From Spirodela intermedia (taxonomy: Eukaryota > Streptophyta > Magnoliopsida > Alismatales > Araceae), in contig LR746275.1 in the NCBI GenBank assembly GCA_902729315.2, forward strand, positions 2,202,501 through 2,266,500: a stretch of DNA of 64,000 nucleotides, given 5' to 3'. Both the position numbers and the translations under genes were made by a program. Positions 1 to 12,628 of the stretch are shown piece by piece. How positions within the stretch are numbered: position 1 is the first letter of the stretch; each line of letters starts with the position of its first letter. The notes below the pieces were generated by a model that did not search any database, was not told where the DNA came from, and saw nothing but the letters and a program-made list of their open reading frames with translations.

Positions 1-1877
1 GCTGTCTTTTATGTTTTTGTGAATCGAGGCATATCTTCTTCATGCCGTCCAGTGACTCGTATCCCTGCTTCTTGTTTTACTTTATCTGGGACGTGATATA
101 TTTCATATTTATTTGACAGGCACATAATCTGTTGTGTGAACATGCTTAGATACGATGGAGAAGTAATGTAATGCTGCGCAGGTTTTTACGCGAGAGTATC
201 ATTAATTTTGCACAGTTTTCGGAGAGGATATGGAGGTGCCTTTCTGGCCAGCCCAAAGTATAGTTGAAGTCCCTGTATAGGCAAGCTGCCTTTTTTCAGC
301 ATCCATTCTCCTTTCCCCAGTCCCTTCCACTCTCCTTGTCACTGCTGCAGATAGTGGTCTCATCATTTTCAAGGTCACCTGCTGCCCACCCCATGTGATG
401 CCTGTGAGTCTCTGAAGTTCTTGTGTAAGGCCTCTGGTTGTTGCCACTTTCAGCCTTGTTCTATACCTGTTTCATGTCGTTGTTTGAGAGCCTTTGACTG
501 CAGCCTCCTCTTCACAGCGATCAGTATCCTCTTCTCTACAGCGCGCCCAATCCCTTTCCTGATCTTCCCCCACCCCCCGAAAATAAAAAGGAACCCTTCT
601 GCCAAAAGGAAGGAAAGATACGTATTCTTCTCCACAATGATATTCCTACCTCCTTTTTATTTTCTCCAGATCTTCCTCTCCTCACATTCTTCCTCATCAT
701 TAGATGTCACACTGTAAGATTCATCAGGTTGTTGTACTCTGTATCCTAATAGTCTTTTTATCCCTAGCAGTTCTGGCTAGCCTTTGAAAGCAATTTTTTT
801 TCTTACATCCTGAAATTATATGATTAATATTATTGTGCATATTACGCAGTTTTCTCAAGTCAAATTGGTTTTTGTACTTGTTTCATATTCCTCTCTGAAA
901 TTCTGTCGTACAGAAAAAACTTCACCTTTGGTCGTGTCTCAGTCTTGTTTCAAATATCTAGTAATTTATGTAAAAGGTGGCAGTTTCACTTCTGAATCTC
1001 TTCAACTTTGTCATCTTTACCCAAATGGTTGGAGAGTAGGCTTCTTGTATGTGCCTTGCTAGATGTTATTAGTGGGGCATGTTTGAACAGCAGTGGGTAT
1101 ACTAGATGAGCTCTGTTCTGGTGTACGTTGGACGCATGCTTCTGATATCCTCAACTTCATTCTTTTTCATGGATTCGATTCTTAGTCAACTGCTTTTTTT
1201 GTTAGGATTTTGAGAAGACTTCGATCTGATGTATTTGTGGGTTTAGAATGGTCTTTAGTTTTGGCATGCCATCTGTTGCTGTAGACATGCTATCTGATCA
1301 TGAAAGTCCTATCTAAATTTCGTGCCATTTTAATGATGCATTTCTCCTTGCAATCAAATATGAATCATGATGAATAAACCTATTTTTGTTCTTTGTTTAT
1401 ACATATGCATTGGCCTCTTTGACACTTCGGTGCATGTTATCTCTGTTCTTCATTTTTCATCACTAAAAGTAATAGTATTTTTCATTTAATTGAACCGTTA
1501 ATGTCTTTTTAAAATAAACGAATACCTTCAAAATGTGAATGAGCACTTGCCATCTCTTTTGTCGTTTAACTTTTGGACAATTTCTTTATTTTTTTCCTCG
1601 TGATTTATGCTGTTGCAAAAATTCTTTACATAATAATGGTATAGTTTAGATGATTCACAATTGGTTTGCATTTGATTGTCATATATCATTGATAAACTGC
1701 CTGTTTTAGTTATACTTGTCCATGATATTTAAAATGCTGACGCAGCCTTGTTTTATGCATAGTTGTACGAGAAACCTCTTCTTGAAATGTGCGCCATTAT
1801 TGCTATGTTTCTTGTTCTCGGGCATATTGATGTTTTTTGTATTTTAACAGATAGTTTCATGCTGATTTTTGTTGTAG
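1..1877 (+). other. presumed intron of the ATG18a-like gene
   Basis: This AT-rich, T-rich stretch ends in an acceptor (TTGTTGTAG) directly before the first recognised exon. No segment matches the missing propeller blades. Two adjacent open frames on the minus strand (about 202-635) carry charged, protein-like text but match nothing I know; they may be the remnant of an inserted sequence. Confidence 0.5.
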
Positions 1878-3244
1878 GTAAGAAGAGGTGCTGACAGGGC
1901 AGAGATATACAGCCTTGCTTTCTCAGCAAACAATCAATGGTTGGCAGTTTCAAGTGACAAAGGAACCATACATGTTTTCAATCTCAAGATCGATCAAGGA
2001 TCTGTGGCATCAGACAAAATTCCTGCTTCTCCTGATCCCAATGCGGCTACTCCCACCGTTACATCTTCCCTCTCTTTCATAAAGGGTAACCTTCTAAATT
2101 TTCAAAGATTACAGTGGTCGTCAAAATTACTTGTCTCCATCAATTCCTTGAAATTGAATAATATGCAAGTTAATGCACATTTAGCGTCTATTCTTTTTTG
2201 CTTTGTATTCACCTGCACATTTTCCTATCGTTGTGTAGTCTCTGTATTTGTATTCTTTTCATATATATTTTGGCAAGACATTCGTTCTGAAAGCCACTGA
2301 ACTTCATGGGTCAAATGCAAGCGAATTTTAACTGTTTGATTCACAAAAAACGTGGGCTATTTTCTTCATATCACTTAATTGATTATCAGAATCAACATAA
2401 TATCTTACATATGCATTGACTTCTCTCGTGCAAAAACACATTTACCATACATATTTAAAAGTGTTTTGTTCCCAAATGAGTGTCGTGCGATTGCTCCCTG
2501 GAGGGTTCTTTGGAGAAGAGAAAACACTTAGCTAATTGAATTGAAGCTAATAGACAATAATCATTCTGAACGGTAGCAAAAATCCTCCTTATCTGGAAGA
2601 AACAGGAGGAGCAAAACATTTCGATTCTGTGGTTCCGTTGTGAACCAAGAAAAATCATTCTAGCATGGCATTACTGATGTCGATCCCCTTGTGCAGGAGT
2701 TCTGCCGAAGTATTTCAATTCAGAATGGTCAGTTGCCCAGTTCCGTCTACACGAGGGATCTCAATACGTGGTTGCTTTTGGCCACCAAAAGAACACCCTT
2801 GTGATCCTTGGCATGGATGGCAGGTGAGTGAACAATCTTTACGTCTAGACTCTGCCGTTGACTCTCAATTTTTGTGCATTTGAATCGACGGTTGTCACTG
2901 CATCTTATGCCATCCCCGATTCACCAAACACTGACAAAAACAAATCAAAGAGAATGAATTTTCATCTAAGAGGATCACAATTGTAGAACTGCTCATCTGA
3001 CCATCCAATTTAGGAGTAATTTGTCGTGGATTTCTACATTGGGCTTGTCTGCGTTGACCTTGACTGCAAGCTGTGGGCGTCAGGCAGCTCTGTGACTTGC
3101 TCAATCACTTTAAATTCTCGCATGAGGTAACTGGTTCATAACTGGAGTTGCAGCTTCTACCGGTGTGAATTCGATCCTGCCACGGGCGGGGAGATGGTGC
3201 AGCTGGAATGCCACAACTTCCTGAAGACAGAGGAAACCTTCTAG
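1878..3244 (+). CDS. ATG18A: ATG18a-like autophagy PROPPIN, 3' end (partial)
   Basis: This is the C-terminal part of a WD-repeat, phosphoinositide-binding protein that works in autophagosome formation. Three exons join in consistent phase: 1878-2085, 2697-2823 and 3154-3244 (TAG stop), giving 141 residues. The first begins with [16 protein letters not shown], which holds the RRG part of the lipid-binding F/LRRG motif of PROPPINs. It is followed by [14 protein letters not shown], then [30 protein letters not shown] and [14 protein letters not shown], all hallmark segments of plant ATG18a rather than ATG18c/d. The N-terminal propeller blades must lie left of the window, because positions 1-1877 read as intron with no exon I recognise. 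The tail ends FLKTEETF. Family call is secure; the exact paralogue is an inference. Confidence 0.9.
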
Positions 3245-4709
3245 CCGCCAGAGATCCCGGCCGCCGCCAATTGCTGTGTTCATCCTATTTGTGATCCCCT
3301 TTCCAGGGAAACAGAAAGCTGTAAATATCTAGAGAAAGGTATGAATGCCCTCAGCTGCACCCCTGTCTGTTCTAGCTGTGAATATGGATGCACGAGACTC
3401 TTGTATATTTGGCACATTCAATAAGTCAACGCGAGAGTTATAGGGGATCATTGCTGACAATGGGAGGGTATGCCGCTCATTCTTGTTGCCACGTGGTGGG
3501 CCTGTTCTGGCCCCGTTGACCCGAATGGGAATTATCTGGCTTCTTGCAGAAGGGAGGAGGTTTGAAGTCTTTTTTTAGGAACTCCCATGGCGTGATGCAG
3601 AAGAGATTATTTCTATATCAGGTGGTTGACCGTGTCCTGAGCAATGGCATCATCTACCTCCTTCCTAACCTCTTCTCTTGATAACCCAGGGTAGAAAACC
3701 CAGATATCAATGTCATAAACTGGGTTGCATTCTGGGAAGACGACCACTAGAAGACCAAAGTAAGTAAAGAAAAGTCAACGGGTACGCGGATCTCAATTGA
3801 ATATGGACAAACTTGGGGATTCTTGGCACCCACATTAGTTAACCCAAGAAGGTAAACGAGAGTATTCCATCAACATTATAATGAAACATCTCTGATTTCT
3901 GCATCTCGGCGCCACAAGCCATCGAATTATCATGTCATAAAACATATAAGCACGTAAAATTATTTTCTCTGAATATTTCAGAGGTAAACTTCCTAAGAAA
4001 TACCCATTAGAGAGTGACAGAAGTCAACCCAGATTCATACTAATGGATAGCAACCCATCAAAGTCTTTCTCCAAGCATTATATGCGCCTAGTAGTTTCTG
4101 GACAAAAAAGATGAGAATGGGTCCAATAGAAACGTGGGCCATGGAGGAAAACATAGGTCCATTAGTAGTAGATGAAGTCGTCGCTGGAATCTGGACGGTT
4201 GTGGCGACGCGGGGATCTGCTGTGGGCTTATGGGCCCAGTTTGATTGGGCTGATCATGGTTCACCGGGCCATTACGTCTGGAATGGGCTCCGGTCCTGCG
4301 TGGAGAGAACTGTGAGAGGAGCTGGTCGGTGAAATTCCCACCAGTCTAGCGGCAACAACGGGTGTTTTTTATCGGGCCGGGCCCGGTCATTATGAAGGCC
4401 ACAAGCCCGGATGACAAAAGCCCGAAAAGTATAAATAATCTGAAAGGGAACATTTAGTATTTAAATAATAATTTCAGATTATCATAATTATAAGTATTAA
4501 GGATGACTTTATTTAGAAAAGGAACTGGCCGCCTTTTTGACTTTAGAGTAATCTCTTTATTTAGTGGAAGATAAAGGGGACAGTAACGTAAACAAGCCCA
4601 TCCTCCATGCCGGCCGCCGCCACCCGCCACCCGCCACGGACGAGCTTTGTCGGCGCCAGGTACATAATGGACTCTCTCTCTCGCTTTCCATACACAGGTT
4701 GTTGGTCTG
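3245..4709. other. 3' UTR and intergenic spacer
   Basis: The ATG18a-like 3' UTR should occupy the first 150-200 bases. The rest is spacer and the promoter/5' leader of the HIPP gene. A cluster of GGGCC/GGGCCC words (about 4215-4390) is compositionally notable. No gene was recognised. Confidence 0.6.
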
Positions 4710-4924
4710 ATGGCGGCGGGAGGCGGAGAAGCGGCGACGGCGACCGCTAATGAGCCGCTCCGATACCAGGTATAGAGAGAGACTGCAGCTTGCTGCCGCC
4801 GCCGCTGTCAGTGATTCATCTGCTCACTCGCTCTCTCTCTGGTGACAGACGTGGATGCTCAAGGTCTCCATCCACTGCGAAGGTTGCAAGAGGAGGGTCA
4901 AGAAGCTCCTCCAGAGCATCGACG

Positions 4925-4982
<58 letters not shown>

Positions 4983-5770
4983 ATACTGTGTGGTGATGTG
5001 GTGGGGGAGAAGGGGTCTACGCGACAACGGTGGACGAGCGGCAGCAGATGGTGACGGTGACGGGAGACGTCGACGGCGAGACCCTGATCAAGAAGCTGCA
5101 CAGGCATGGCAAACACGCCGAGCTCCTGCCCTTGAAGGCTCCTCAGCACAAGGAGGAGAAGGAGAAGGAGAAGGAGAAGAAGGAGAAGGAGAAAGAGAAG
5201 GAGGAGAAGGAGAAAAAGAAGGAGAAGGGTGAAGGCAGTGAGGAGAAGGCCGGCGGCGCCGGAAAACCCGCCGGCGAGAGCGCGGCGATATCGCCCCCTC
5301 CTCCGGCGGCCAACACTGCTGAGGACGAGGGTTCCCCCAATGGCGGAGAGCCTCCCAGACCCGAGAAGGACGGCGACGGCGGGAAAGGAAAAAAGGAGGA
5401 AAACAAGAGCCAGAAGGAGGACGACCACCCTGTAAACAAGGAGGACAGTAAGAGCAAGAAGAAAGGTGGCGACGGCGCACTGGTGGCGCCGCCGCCGCAG
5501 GAGCGCCACCACCGCCCCCACCCACCGCTAGTCTACGCCGCGAGCTACAGCGCCGCCCACCCCACCTCCAGCTACAGCGGCGCCTTCTATTCCGGACCAC
5601 CGCTCCTCCTTCCCCATTACTTCTTCATCTCCTCCGGCGAGCAGCAGCAGCAGCATCACTTTCCGGCCTTCCACCTCCACCCGCCACCGGGGGAGCCCAT
5701 CCCGCCGCCAGATGACTCGCCCTACGACGTGTTCAGCGACGAGAACGCCAACTCCTGCCGCGTCATGTGA
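4710..5770 (+). CDS. Heavy-metal-associated isoprenylated plant protein (HIPP35/36-like)
   Basis: Three exons (4710-4769, 4849-4924, 5013-5770) give 297 residues. Residues about 20-85 form one HMA domain with the metal-binding CxxC motif, read as HCEGCKRRVKKLL, followed by GVYATTVDERQQMVTVTG and LIKKLHRHGKHAELLP, typical of the HIPP34-37 group. The protein ends in CRVM, a CaaX box for farnesylation (Met favours farnesyl transfer), so membrane or nuclear-rim anchoring is expected. Between them lies a very long disordered linker: a Lys/Glu-rich block at about residues 98-125, then Pro/Gly/Lys-rich and finally His/Pro-rich sequence. The family binds transition metals or acts as an adaptor; the actual metal is not shown by sequence. 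Intron 2 is almost entirely a (CT)25 tract. The start ATG is the first in frame after a 5' leader containing CT-rich sequence. Confidence 0.93.
4930..4979. repeat. (CT)25 microsatellite in HIPP intron 2
   Basis: A pure CT dinucleotide tract begins four bases after the GT of the 5' splice site and fills more than half of the 88-base intron. CT is on the sense strand. Confidence 0.97.
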
Positions 5771-6204
5771 CCGCCGGCGAGTCGCCGGCGGCGACGTTGT
5801 GGCGGCGCCGCCGTGATGTTATCGCTCCTCGTAAGAATTTAATGATGATTACATGCAGCCGATGAGAAGTCAGCGTGTTTGGAGAATCGCAGTCCCCAGA
5901 GTTTGCGTGATCAGAGGAATTGAGAGAACGGCAGATGGGTGACGTTTGACGCAGTGGGACCCACATATGACGTGTCGAGCCCGCAGAGACCGGTCCAAGG
6001 ACGGCATAGCGGGGAAGCAAGCGGCTTTCCCTTCGTTGCCCATTCTGGGTTCATCGATGGACCCCGCCAGCTACCACACTTCCAAAGCTTGGAGATGACC
6101 CCGTGGCACGCAACATGAGCCAGCACTTTTGATGTCAGTGCTTTGTTGCAGTACCCCAGTGGCAACTCTCTCTTGGTTTTATAACCTATTAGTTAATGGG
6201 CCAT

Positions 6205-6252
<48 letters not shown>

Positions 6253-8268
6253 GGTGGGTGTGTGGTTCAACGGTGGTGGATTGGTTCAACGTTGTGCAAT
6301 GTACATTCATACGTACATATTTTTATTATTATTTATATGCACTAAAAACCCATTCTAAGTTATTATTTATTATTTTACTCCCTACCCCCAATAAAACATA
6401 AAAAAATTGAAATAACAAAGGGCTGAATCAAGATAAAAAATTATATCTTTCGAGCTGACAAGAAAAAATGATTCATAAATCGGAATAAACAATCTGTGTC
6501 TTTTTTCATTTGTATCTCCTGATCATTTTTATTAAATAAACTTTAGTCAATGTACTGTACATCGTAGATTATAATATGAGGATAATTATTAATAAATACG
6601 GTCGAATATCAAATATGTCCCCATAATATATCTACATTTTAGGGATAAGTTCCTCGTCTCTCCAATTGTTGTTATGGGCCGTTGTCTCTCTCCCTCTCAA
6701 CAACCTTCCCCATCTAATTACACTCATTAAATTGATTTTTTTGTATTACCTATTTAATTTAGTGCAATTTAGCCACACGTCGTGAAATGGAAAAAAAGTA
6801 ATAAAGGGAAATATTTTTGAAATTAAATCCCGAAATGTTTTTTATTTATTTATCGGTATAGTGGTTTATAAATATATTATGCAAATACACATTTATGAAT
6901 AATAATACCGTTAATAGATATTATTATCCATTAAACACTCGTATTTAATTCTACCAATATAAGAGAATTTTATTTTATTTTAAGAAAATAATAATAAATC
7001 ATCTAATCTAAAAAATGGAATATTACGATGGAAAATTATCCTAGTCTAAGCTCTGAAGCTAGATCTCCCAACCGGATAAACGATATAGGCAAGAGAAACC
7101 ATGAACCAGAATAAATTCCTAATTCCTTGATATTTATAGAAGAAAAAAAAAGAACCCAAATATCTTAATGCCTCACCAAACCCATCCCCGGTCAAAAAAG
7201 TTGACCGGGGCCCACATTGCTCCAAATATCCCAGAGAAGCCCATAAAATGGGCCTCGAGTCGGCGCCCCTAAGGGGCTTTTGGGCCCATTATGAACGATG
7301 AAGCGAACCATCAACAAATGGGCAGGAGACACGTCTAGGCGATTTGCGGCCACAAACCCGCAGGCAGGCAGGCGAAGTGTCACCGTCATGGGCTCCACGT
7401 CACCTTAGCCGATGACGAGGACGGCCCTCAGACGCGCGTGATGTCTTTCCTACGTGGCTGTAAGTCCGATAGAATCGTGGCGGTGGCGAAGACGACGACA
7501 ACAACATCGTAGGATCCGATTGGACGGCCGTCGTGCTTCATAGGATTAAAATAAAAAAAATAAAAAAACATTTCCTTGTCGGATCGCGCACCGGCCTGGC
7601 GCGCCCTTATCCGTAAAAGCAGCCTACCTTTACAGGATAAGCTGGCGTAGTGGGCCACCGTCTGGGAATTAAAATATAATTTTTGCTTTGAAATAATTGT
7701 TTTTTCTCTCTACGTTGCTTGTCCTTATTGCCTATATACATTTATAAGTGAGAAATAATTAATAATTTACCCAATAATGCTAACATGAAATATTTTGCTT
7801 TTAAGTCGTGTGCGTATTGTTATTGATTTATAAAATTACACGTATTTTGATTTACGGTAAATATATTTTTATAATTAATGTATATCGTTTGATCGCATTG
7901 GATAGAGAGAGAAAGAGAGAGAAGGAAAAATTGCAAACTGACATCCGATGGCGGAAAAATTGTGGGAGTAGAAATTTATCGGCAAGAATAGCATGTGTGA
8001 AAAGGTCCTCAATTGGGTGGGTGTTTGGCAGCGCGGGCAGGAGAATCGATTCTGGGAGGGGTGGGTGCCTCGTGGGGTATGGCAGAGACTTGTCCAAAAG
8101 AATAAGCCGACGAGGGGAAGGTGACAGGAGAGAGAGCTCAGTGATGGCGCCACATCCGGCCACAAGAAGAAACCGCAGACACCTGCCGCCCCCCCCGTGA
8201 ACCTCTCTCTCTCTCTCTCTCATCTCCTCCCAAGCTCACCCTCTCCGGTCCTCCCCCCGGCAGCGGCC
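5771..8268. other. HIPP 3' UTR, AT-rich spacer, FolD upstream region
   Basis: No gene recognised in about 2.5 kb. It holds a (GA)n tract at 6207-6246, a strongly AT-rich block at 6300-7180, a GC-rich block at about 7195-7470, and the FolD leader with a short CT tract (8204-8221) ending about 50 bases before the start codon. Confidence 0.6.
6207..6246. repeat. (GA)n microsatellite
   Basis: A pure AG/GA tract of about 40 bases lies in the spacer downstream of the HIPP gene. It carries on imperfectly as GGGAGAGGG. Confidence 0.97.
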
Positions 8269-9353
8269 ATGGCCCTAGACGAGTTGCCAGCGCCAGAAAA
8301 GATGCAGTCGACGGCGAAGCTGATCGACGGAAAGGCTATCGCCCAGACCATACGGAGCGAGGTCGCCGCAGGGGTGCAATTCCTCCGCCGGAGCTCCGGG
8401 AAGGTGAGACCGCCGGCGACAGGAAATCCCAGCCATTTGCTTCTTCCCCGCATCGCCGCCCTGAAAATCGTTCCTTCTCTGCGGCGGCTTCGCAGGTGCC
8501 GGGGCTGGCGGTGGTGCTGGTGGGGGGAACGAAGGACGCGCAGATGTACCTCGCCATGAAGGCCGCCGCCTGTCGCGAAGCTGGCATTCGCTTCTTCTCC
8601 GTTGACCTTCCCGGAGGCACGACGGAGACCGAGGTCCTCGACGGGTTGCAGCAGCTCAACTCCGATCCCGACGTCCACGGTGACTTCTTCCTTCTCTCCA
8701 CCATTACACAGAGATCCGAGGTTCTCCGAGTAGTTATCTGGTTTAGCCTCCATTCATCCACATTAATGTGAGCGATCATTCTAAGACATATATAGAAACA
8801 AGCCCGATCACTGCGTCCCATTCATTATTAATGAAAAAGAAGTGGGCATTAATTAGTTTCGAGGAATCTTGAATCGACCTTCTTCTACTTACGCACTCGA
8901 GCTACTAAAGACTTTGACTTGCTCACATCGTGTGAGGAGGGGTCGGATCATCGGAGAAATCGCTGTGTTTGATCGATAATAGAAGACAAGGAAGAGGAGA
9001 GGAAATGAGATGGAAGATGATGATGATCGAGGATGGAGGGTGGAGGTAGGAAGAGGAAGAAGAGGAGGAAGGAGGAGGAGAGAGGAGGAGGGAGGAGATC
9101 GATCTGCTTGGAATCTGACCGTCTTGTGGTTCATATAATGGCAGGGGTACAGATACAGCTCCCGTTACCGAAGCACATCAGCGAGGAGAAGATCCTGAGC
9201 GCGATCAGGGTCGACAAAGACGTCGATGGCTTGCACCCCCTCAACATCGGCAAGCTCGCCATGAAAGGCTGCGCCCCTCTCTTCCTCCCCTGCACTCCCA
9301 AGGTACATCTCTCTCTCTCTCTATCTATTTATCTATGTATATATACCTATATA

Positions 9354-9396
<43 letters not shown>

Positions 9397-9985
9397 ATCT
9401 GTCTATCTCTACTTATCTATCTCTCTCTCTCTCTCTTTCTCAGGGATGCTTGGAGCTTCTGATGAGGAGCGGAGTGAAAGTGAGGGGGAAGAGAGCGGTG
9501 GTGGTGGGCCGAAGCAACGTCGTCGGGTTGCCGGTCTCTCTCCTCCTCCTCAAGGAAAACGCCAGCGTGACCGTCCTTCACTCCCACTGTAGCGCCTACG
9601 AGAGCATCATCCGTGAAGCCGACATCGTCATCGCCGCCGCCGGGCAGCCCATGATGGTGGGGGGATCCCAGTTTCTCTCTCTAGAAACCATAAAAATGCC
9701 CCCCATTGATGATAGTCAACGGTTTGGTTCATTTGACTTTGGCAGATCAAGGGAGAGTGGATCAAGTCCGGAGCCGCCGTGATCGACGTGGGGAGGACCG
9801 CCGTCGACGATCCGACCAAGAAGGCGGGGTACAGGCTGGTGGGAGACGTTGACTTTCAGGAGGCGGCTAAGGTCGCCGGATGGTTGACTCCGGTCCCCGG
9901 AGGAGTGGGGCCCATGTTCGTCGCCTTCTTGCTCAAGAACACCTTGGAAGCAGCAAAGCGCCAGATCGAGCAGGGAAAAAAATAA
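8269..9985 (+). CDS. FOLD: Bifunctional methylenetetrahydrofolate dehydrogenase/cyclohydrolase (FolD)
   Basis: Five exons (8269-8403, 8496-8679, 9145-9302, 9444-9656, 9746-9985) give 309 residues, the usual length. The enzyme interconverts 5,10-methylene-THF and 10-formyl-THF with NADP in one-carbon metabolism. Visible signatures: the catalytic YxxxK motif as [55 protein letters not shown], the NADP-binding segment [13 protein letters not shown], and near the end [10 protein letters not shown] and [20 protein letters not shown]. There is no obvious long transit peptide before [12 protein letters not shown], which fits the cytosolic FOLD2 type more than the plastid form. The intron between exons 2 and 3 is purine-rich; the next contains CT and AT microsatellites. 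Phases match at every junction. Confidence 0.95.
9355..9389. repeat. (AT)n microsatellite in FolD intron 3
   Basis: An AT tract inside the 141-base intron, with short CT/CTAT-type repeats on both sides. Almost the whole intron is simple sequence. Confidence 0.95.
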
Positions 9986-11396
9986 ATATCCAACCGAAAT
10001 AAATAAGAGCCCTACATCTCTCGCTCTCTCTCTCTCTCTAAAGAGAGGAGATGGGGGACCTTGTGAACATATTTCCTAACTTTTTTCTCCACTCTTCTGG
10101 GCTGTCAGTAATTCAACGAAAATGGCGATCACGGGAAAATTCAGTGTCTAGAATATTTATGATGTTTTAACCGAAATATCCGTGGATACTTTCTCTCTCT
10201 ATCTATAGGAAAATATGCAATAAATACAGTTCCCAATAAATATAGTAATTCCACGTAATTGGAGTAAGAAAAGGGAATAAATCGCGGGGGAAGAACGAGG
10301 TAGGTTTTTTTTCTTATTATTATTATTTTAACCGAAAAGCCCAGACATTGACAGTTGGTCAAATGAGAGAGGAAACACCCTGAGATCGCAGTTTCTCTGC
10401 TATTTTTTTTCAATAAGTATTTAAGAATAAAATCATTTAAACTACAAAAAAAAAATCCAAAAAAAAGGAACCAGATTAATATCTTAAAGATACCCTTGAG
10501 ATGTCTATTTCCAAGTAAATATAAAAAACATTCGGGTATTCCGATAATTAGCTATTTAATAAGAGAATATACGTTTATTAGATAATACTCATCTCCTAAT
10601 TTCTTATTACTCCCGTCGATCATTGCCTAGTTATCTTCATAGAGAGATTATTTTGATCAGAAATACTGATTTACGTACCTGAGCTCATCGCCTTCGATTT
10701 AGGGGGGGTTGTTCTATGTAGAGAAGAACCATTCATCATGGCAATGATCTTCAGACTAGAATCTTCTCATCGCCGACAGCTTACCGCTCACTTTTCAGAT
10801 GGAAACTCTCACAGATAACGAGCCAGGAGAAGACGACACACTGGGACAGCACCAAGGAGCAGTGGAAGGTCTGGGACAGGTTGAGGAAGAAGAAGAAGAA
10901 GAGCTCCGCCGCCGCCGCCGCCGCCGCCACCACCACCAGCCCAGATGGTGAAGAGAAAAGCAGATCGGCGAGTGGTGGGATCGATCTGAATCTCCGCCAT
11001 TGACGGGGAGGAAGCAAAGCTATTCATTGTGCAGGGGAAGTCCAAGCCTGAGGGAGATGGGGTTGAAGTGGGGCAGCAACGACAGACAGTCTGAAGGTTG
11101 AAGGCTGAAGGCTGAGGAGAGTAAGAAGTATGGTCTCGGCTTCTCTTTCAGGGTGGGTAGAACACTTTGAGACATTGGCTGCTTGCTTCAATCTAAACAC
11201 GTCAGAACACGGGCCTTTTTTAACTACCAGAGCGGGCGAATCGAAATTCAATTTAATCAGAAAGATTTAGAAAACTAATTTGATAGCAGGATGGGTTTAG
11301 AGTGCCACAGAAGAGATCTAAACATAATTCAAGCAACACATTTGACTGTCTGTTCAAGCACTAAAACACAAGAATCTTCTCTCCCGTCCACATCAT
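9986..11396. other. spacer between FolD and eS21 3' ends
   Basis: The two flanking genes converge here, so both 3' UTRs are included. A short (GCC)n run followed by (ACC)n lies at about 10908-10938, inside a GC-rich patch at 10780-11060. Open frames there are short, overlap on both strands and match no family. No gene called. Confidence 0.55.
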
Positions 11397-12628
11397 TCAT
11401 TGACCGGATTCGGTTCTCTTCTTCTGCCACAGTCTATCCAGGGCGCTGTCTCCATCTCCCTGAGAAGCCAGTCAGAAGTCAGATGAACAGATAGAGCAAA
11501 AAAAAATGATAGGAAAAGATTCTCTGTAAAGAGATGGGGCGGGGGAGCAAAGGGGCACCCTTCTAAAGAAACGCACAGAGGATCTAAGCTTCCACATGCC
11601 ACATTCATCACTTATGGATCGACGCCTGTATTGACATCAATCGACACATATATGTACATGTAAGGAAAAATACATGGACACTGTTTGACTGCGATGGGAG
11701 AAAGATCTGCCCAATTGAACGAAAGGCCACTGGGTAAGAATACGTTACCGGAATCATTCAAAAAAAGGGTGTATGGTAGCCATTATCCTTGGTGTGTATG
11801 CTGTCGACTAAACCAGTGTGATGCACATGATACAACAATGCAGAGTCGTGCCGAGCATAATCGCATCTAAGCACATTACTTATTCCATTGCACGAGGCGT
11901 GGAGAGCGATGAAATCTCCACATGGGCAGATGCAAAAATTCTGGGCACAACTTGCAAAATCATTGGTACACGATGACAGAGCCAAAGGGGAATGGAGGAA
12001 TAAAGGTAAGCAGCCCTGATGGTTGGACGTCATGGCAAATGGTCACAATTAGTGCGTCACACTGTTTTTCAAGTTATGAACTTAATTCTCCACTACCGAT
12101 CGATCACAATAAGCTCGAAAGAATAACCAAATATTTGTGTTCTAGACTACCATCACTTTTCCGAAATTCTAAAACCATATGGCTGAAGCAGGATACTAGA
12201 TCGCACGCTAGAGCAATAAGAACAACTAATCAAGGTATGGTGTCACATGCTGCAGTCACACACAAAACTAAAAGGAAGAATAGCAAAACCAGGCAGGTTA
12301 CATCAAAGGTGTGTATTGGGGCAGGAAAACTGAACCTGAGAGCGGATGTACCCGCAAAGAGCAATGGTAGTGTACTGCCCGGTGTATATGCCGTTCTCAT
12401 CGAGATGGCCAATGTTGACCTGAACAGAGGCATGGTCCTTTGCGGTGATCAGCCTGTTCGTCGCCGAACTGCACGCACACGCAAAGAAGATGAAACATAT
12501 TTAACAATACGAATGACACTTCCACCCACGGGATGCGGGATGTATATCGCAATCTAAAGAGCGGTTAAAGAAACTAACCACTTCCTGGGGATGTAGAGAT
12601 CCATCATCTGCCCCTCCTCGTTCTGCAT
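11397..12628 (-). CDS. RPS21: 40S ribosomal protein eS21
   Basis: Three coding exons on the minus strand (12579-12628, 12336-12468, 11397-11459) give 81 residues, about the family length of 82. The protein starts [16 protein letters not shown], continues [19 protein letters not shown] and [20 protein letters not shown], and ends with [10 protein letters not shown], all diagnostic of eS21, a small-subunit protein near the head/platform. The C-terminal tail RTESGQ and the GYIRSQ segment differ from the common plant tail (KAEVKQQ-like). A further, non-coding 5' exon is likely, because an acceptor (CTGTGCAG) lies about 60 bases upstream of the ATG and promoter motifs lie 270-310 bases upstream. 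Intron 2 is 876 bases. The exons are short, so the gene is easy to miss. Confidence 0.93.

Noticed and set aside
11922-12557. 211-codon plus-strand frame over the eS21 intron and exon 2
   Set aside because: The conserved eS21 text is on the other strand with correct splice sites; the plus frame has no family resemblance.
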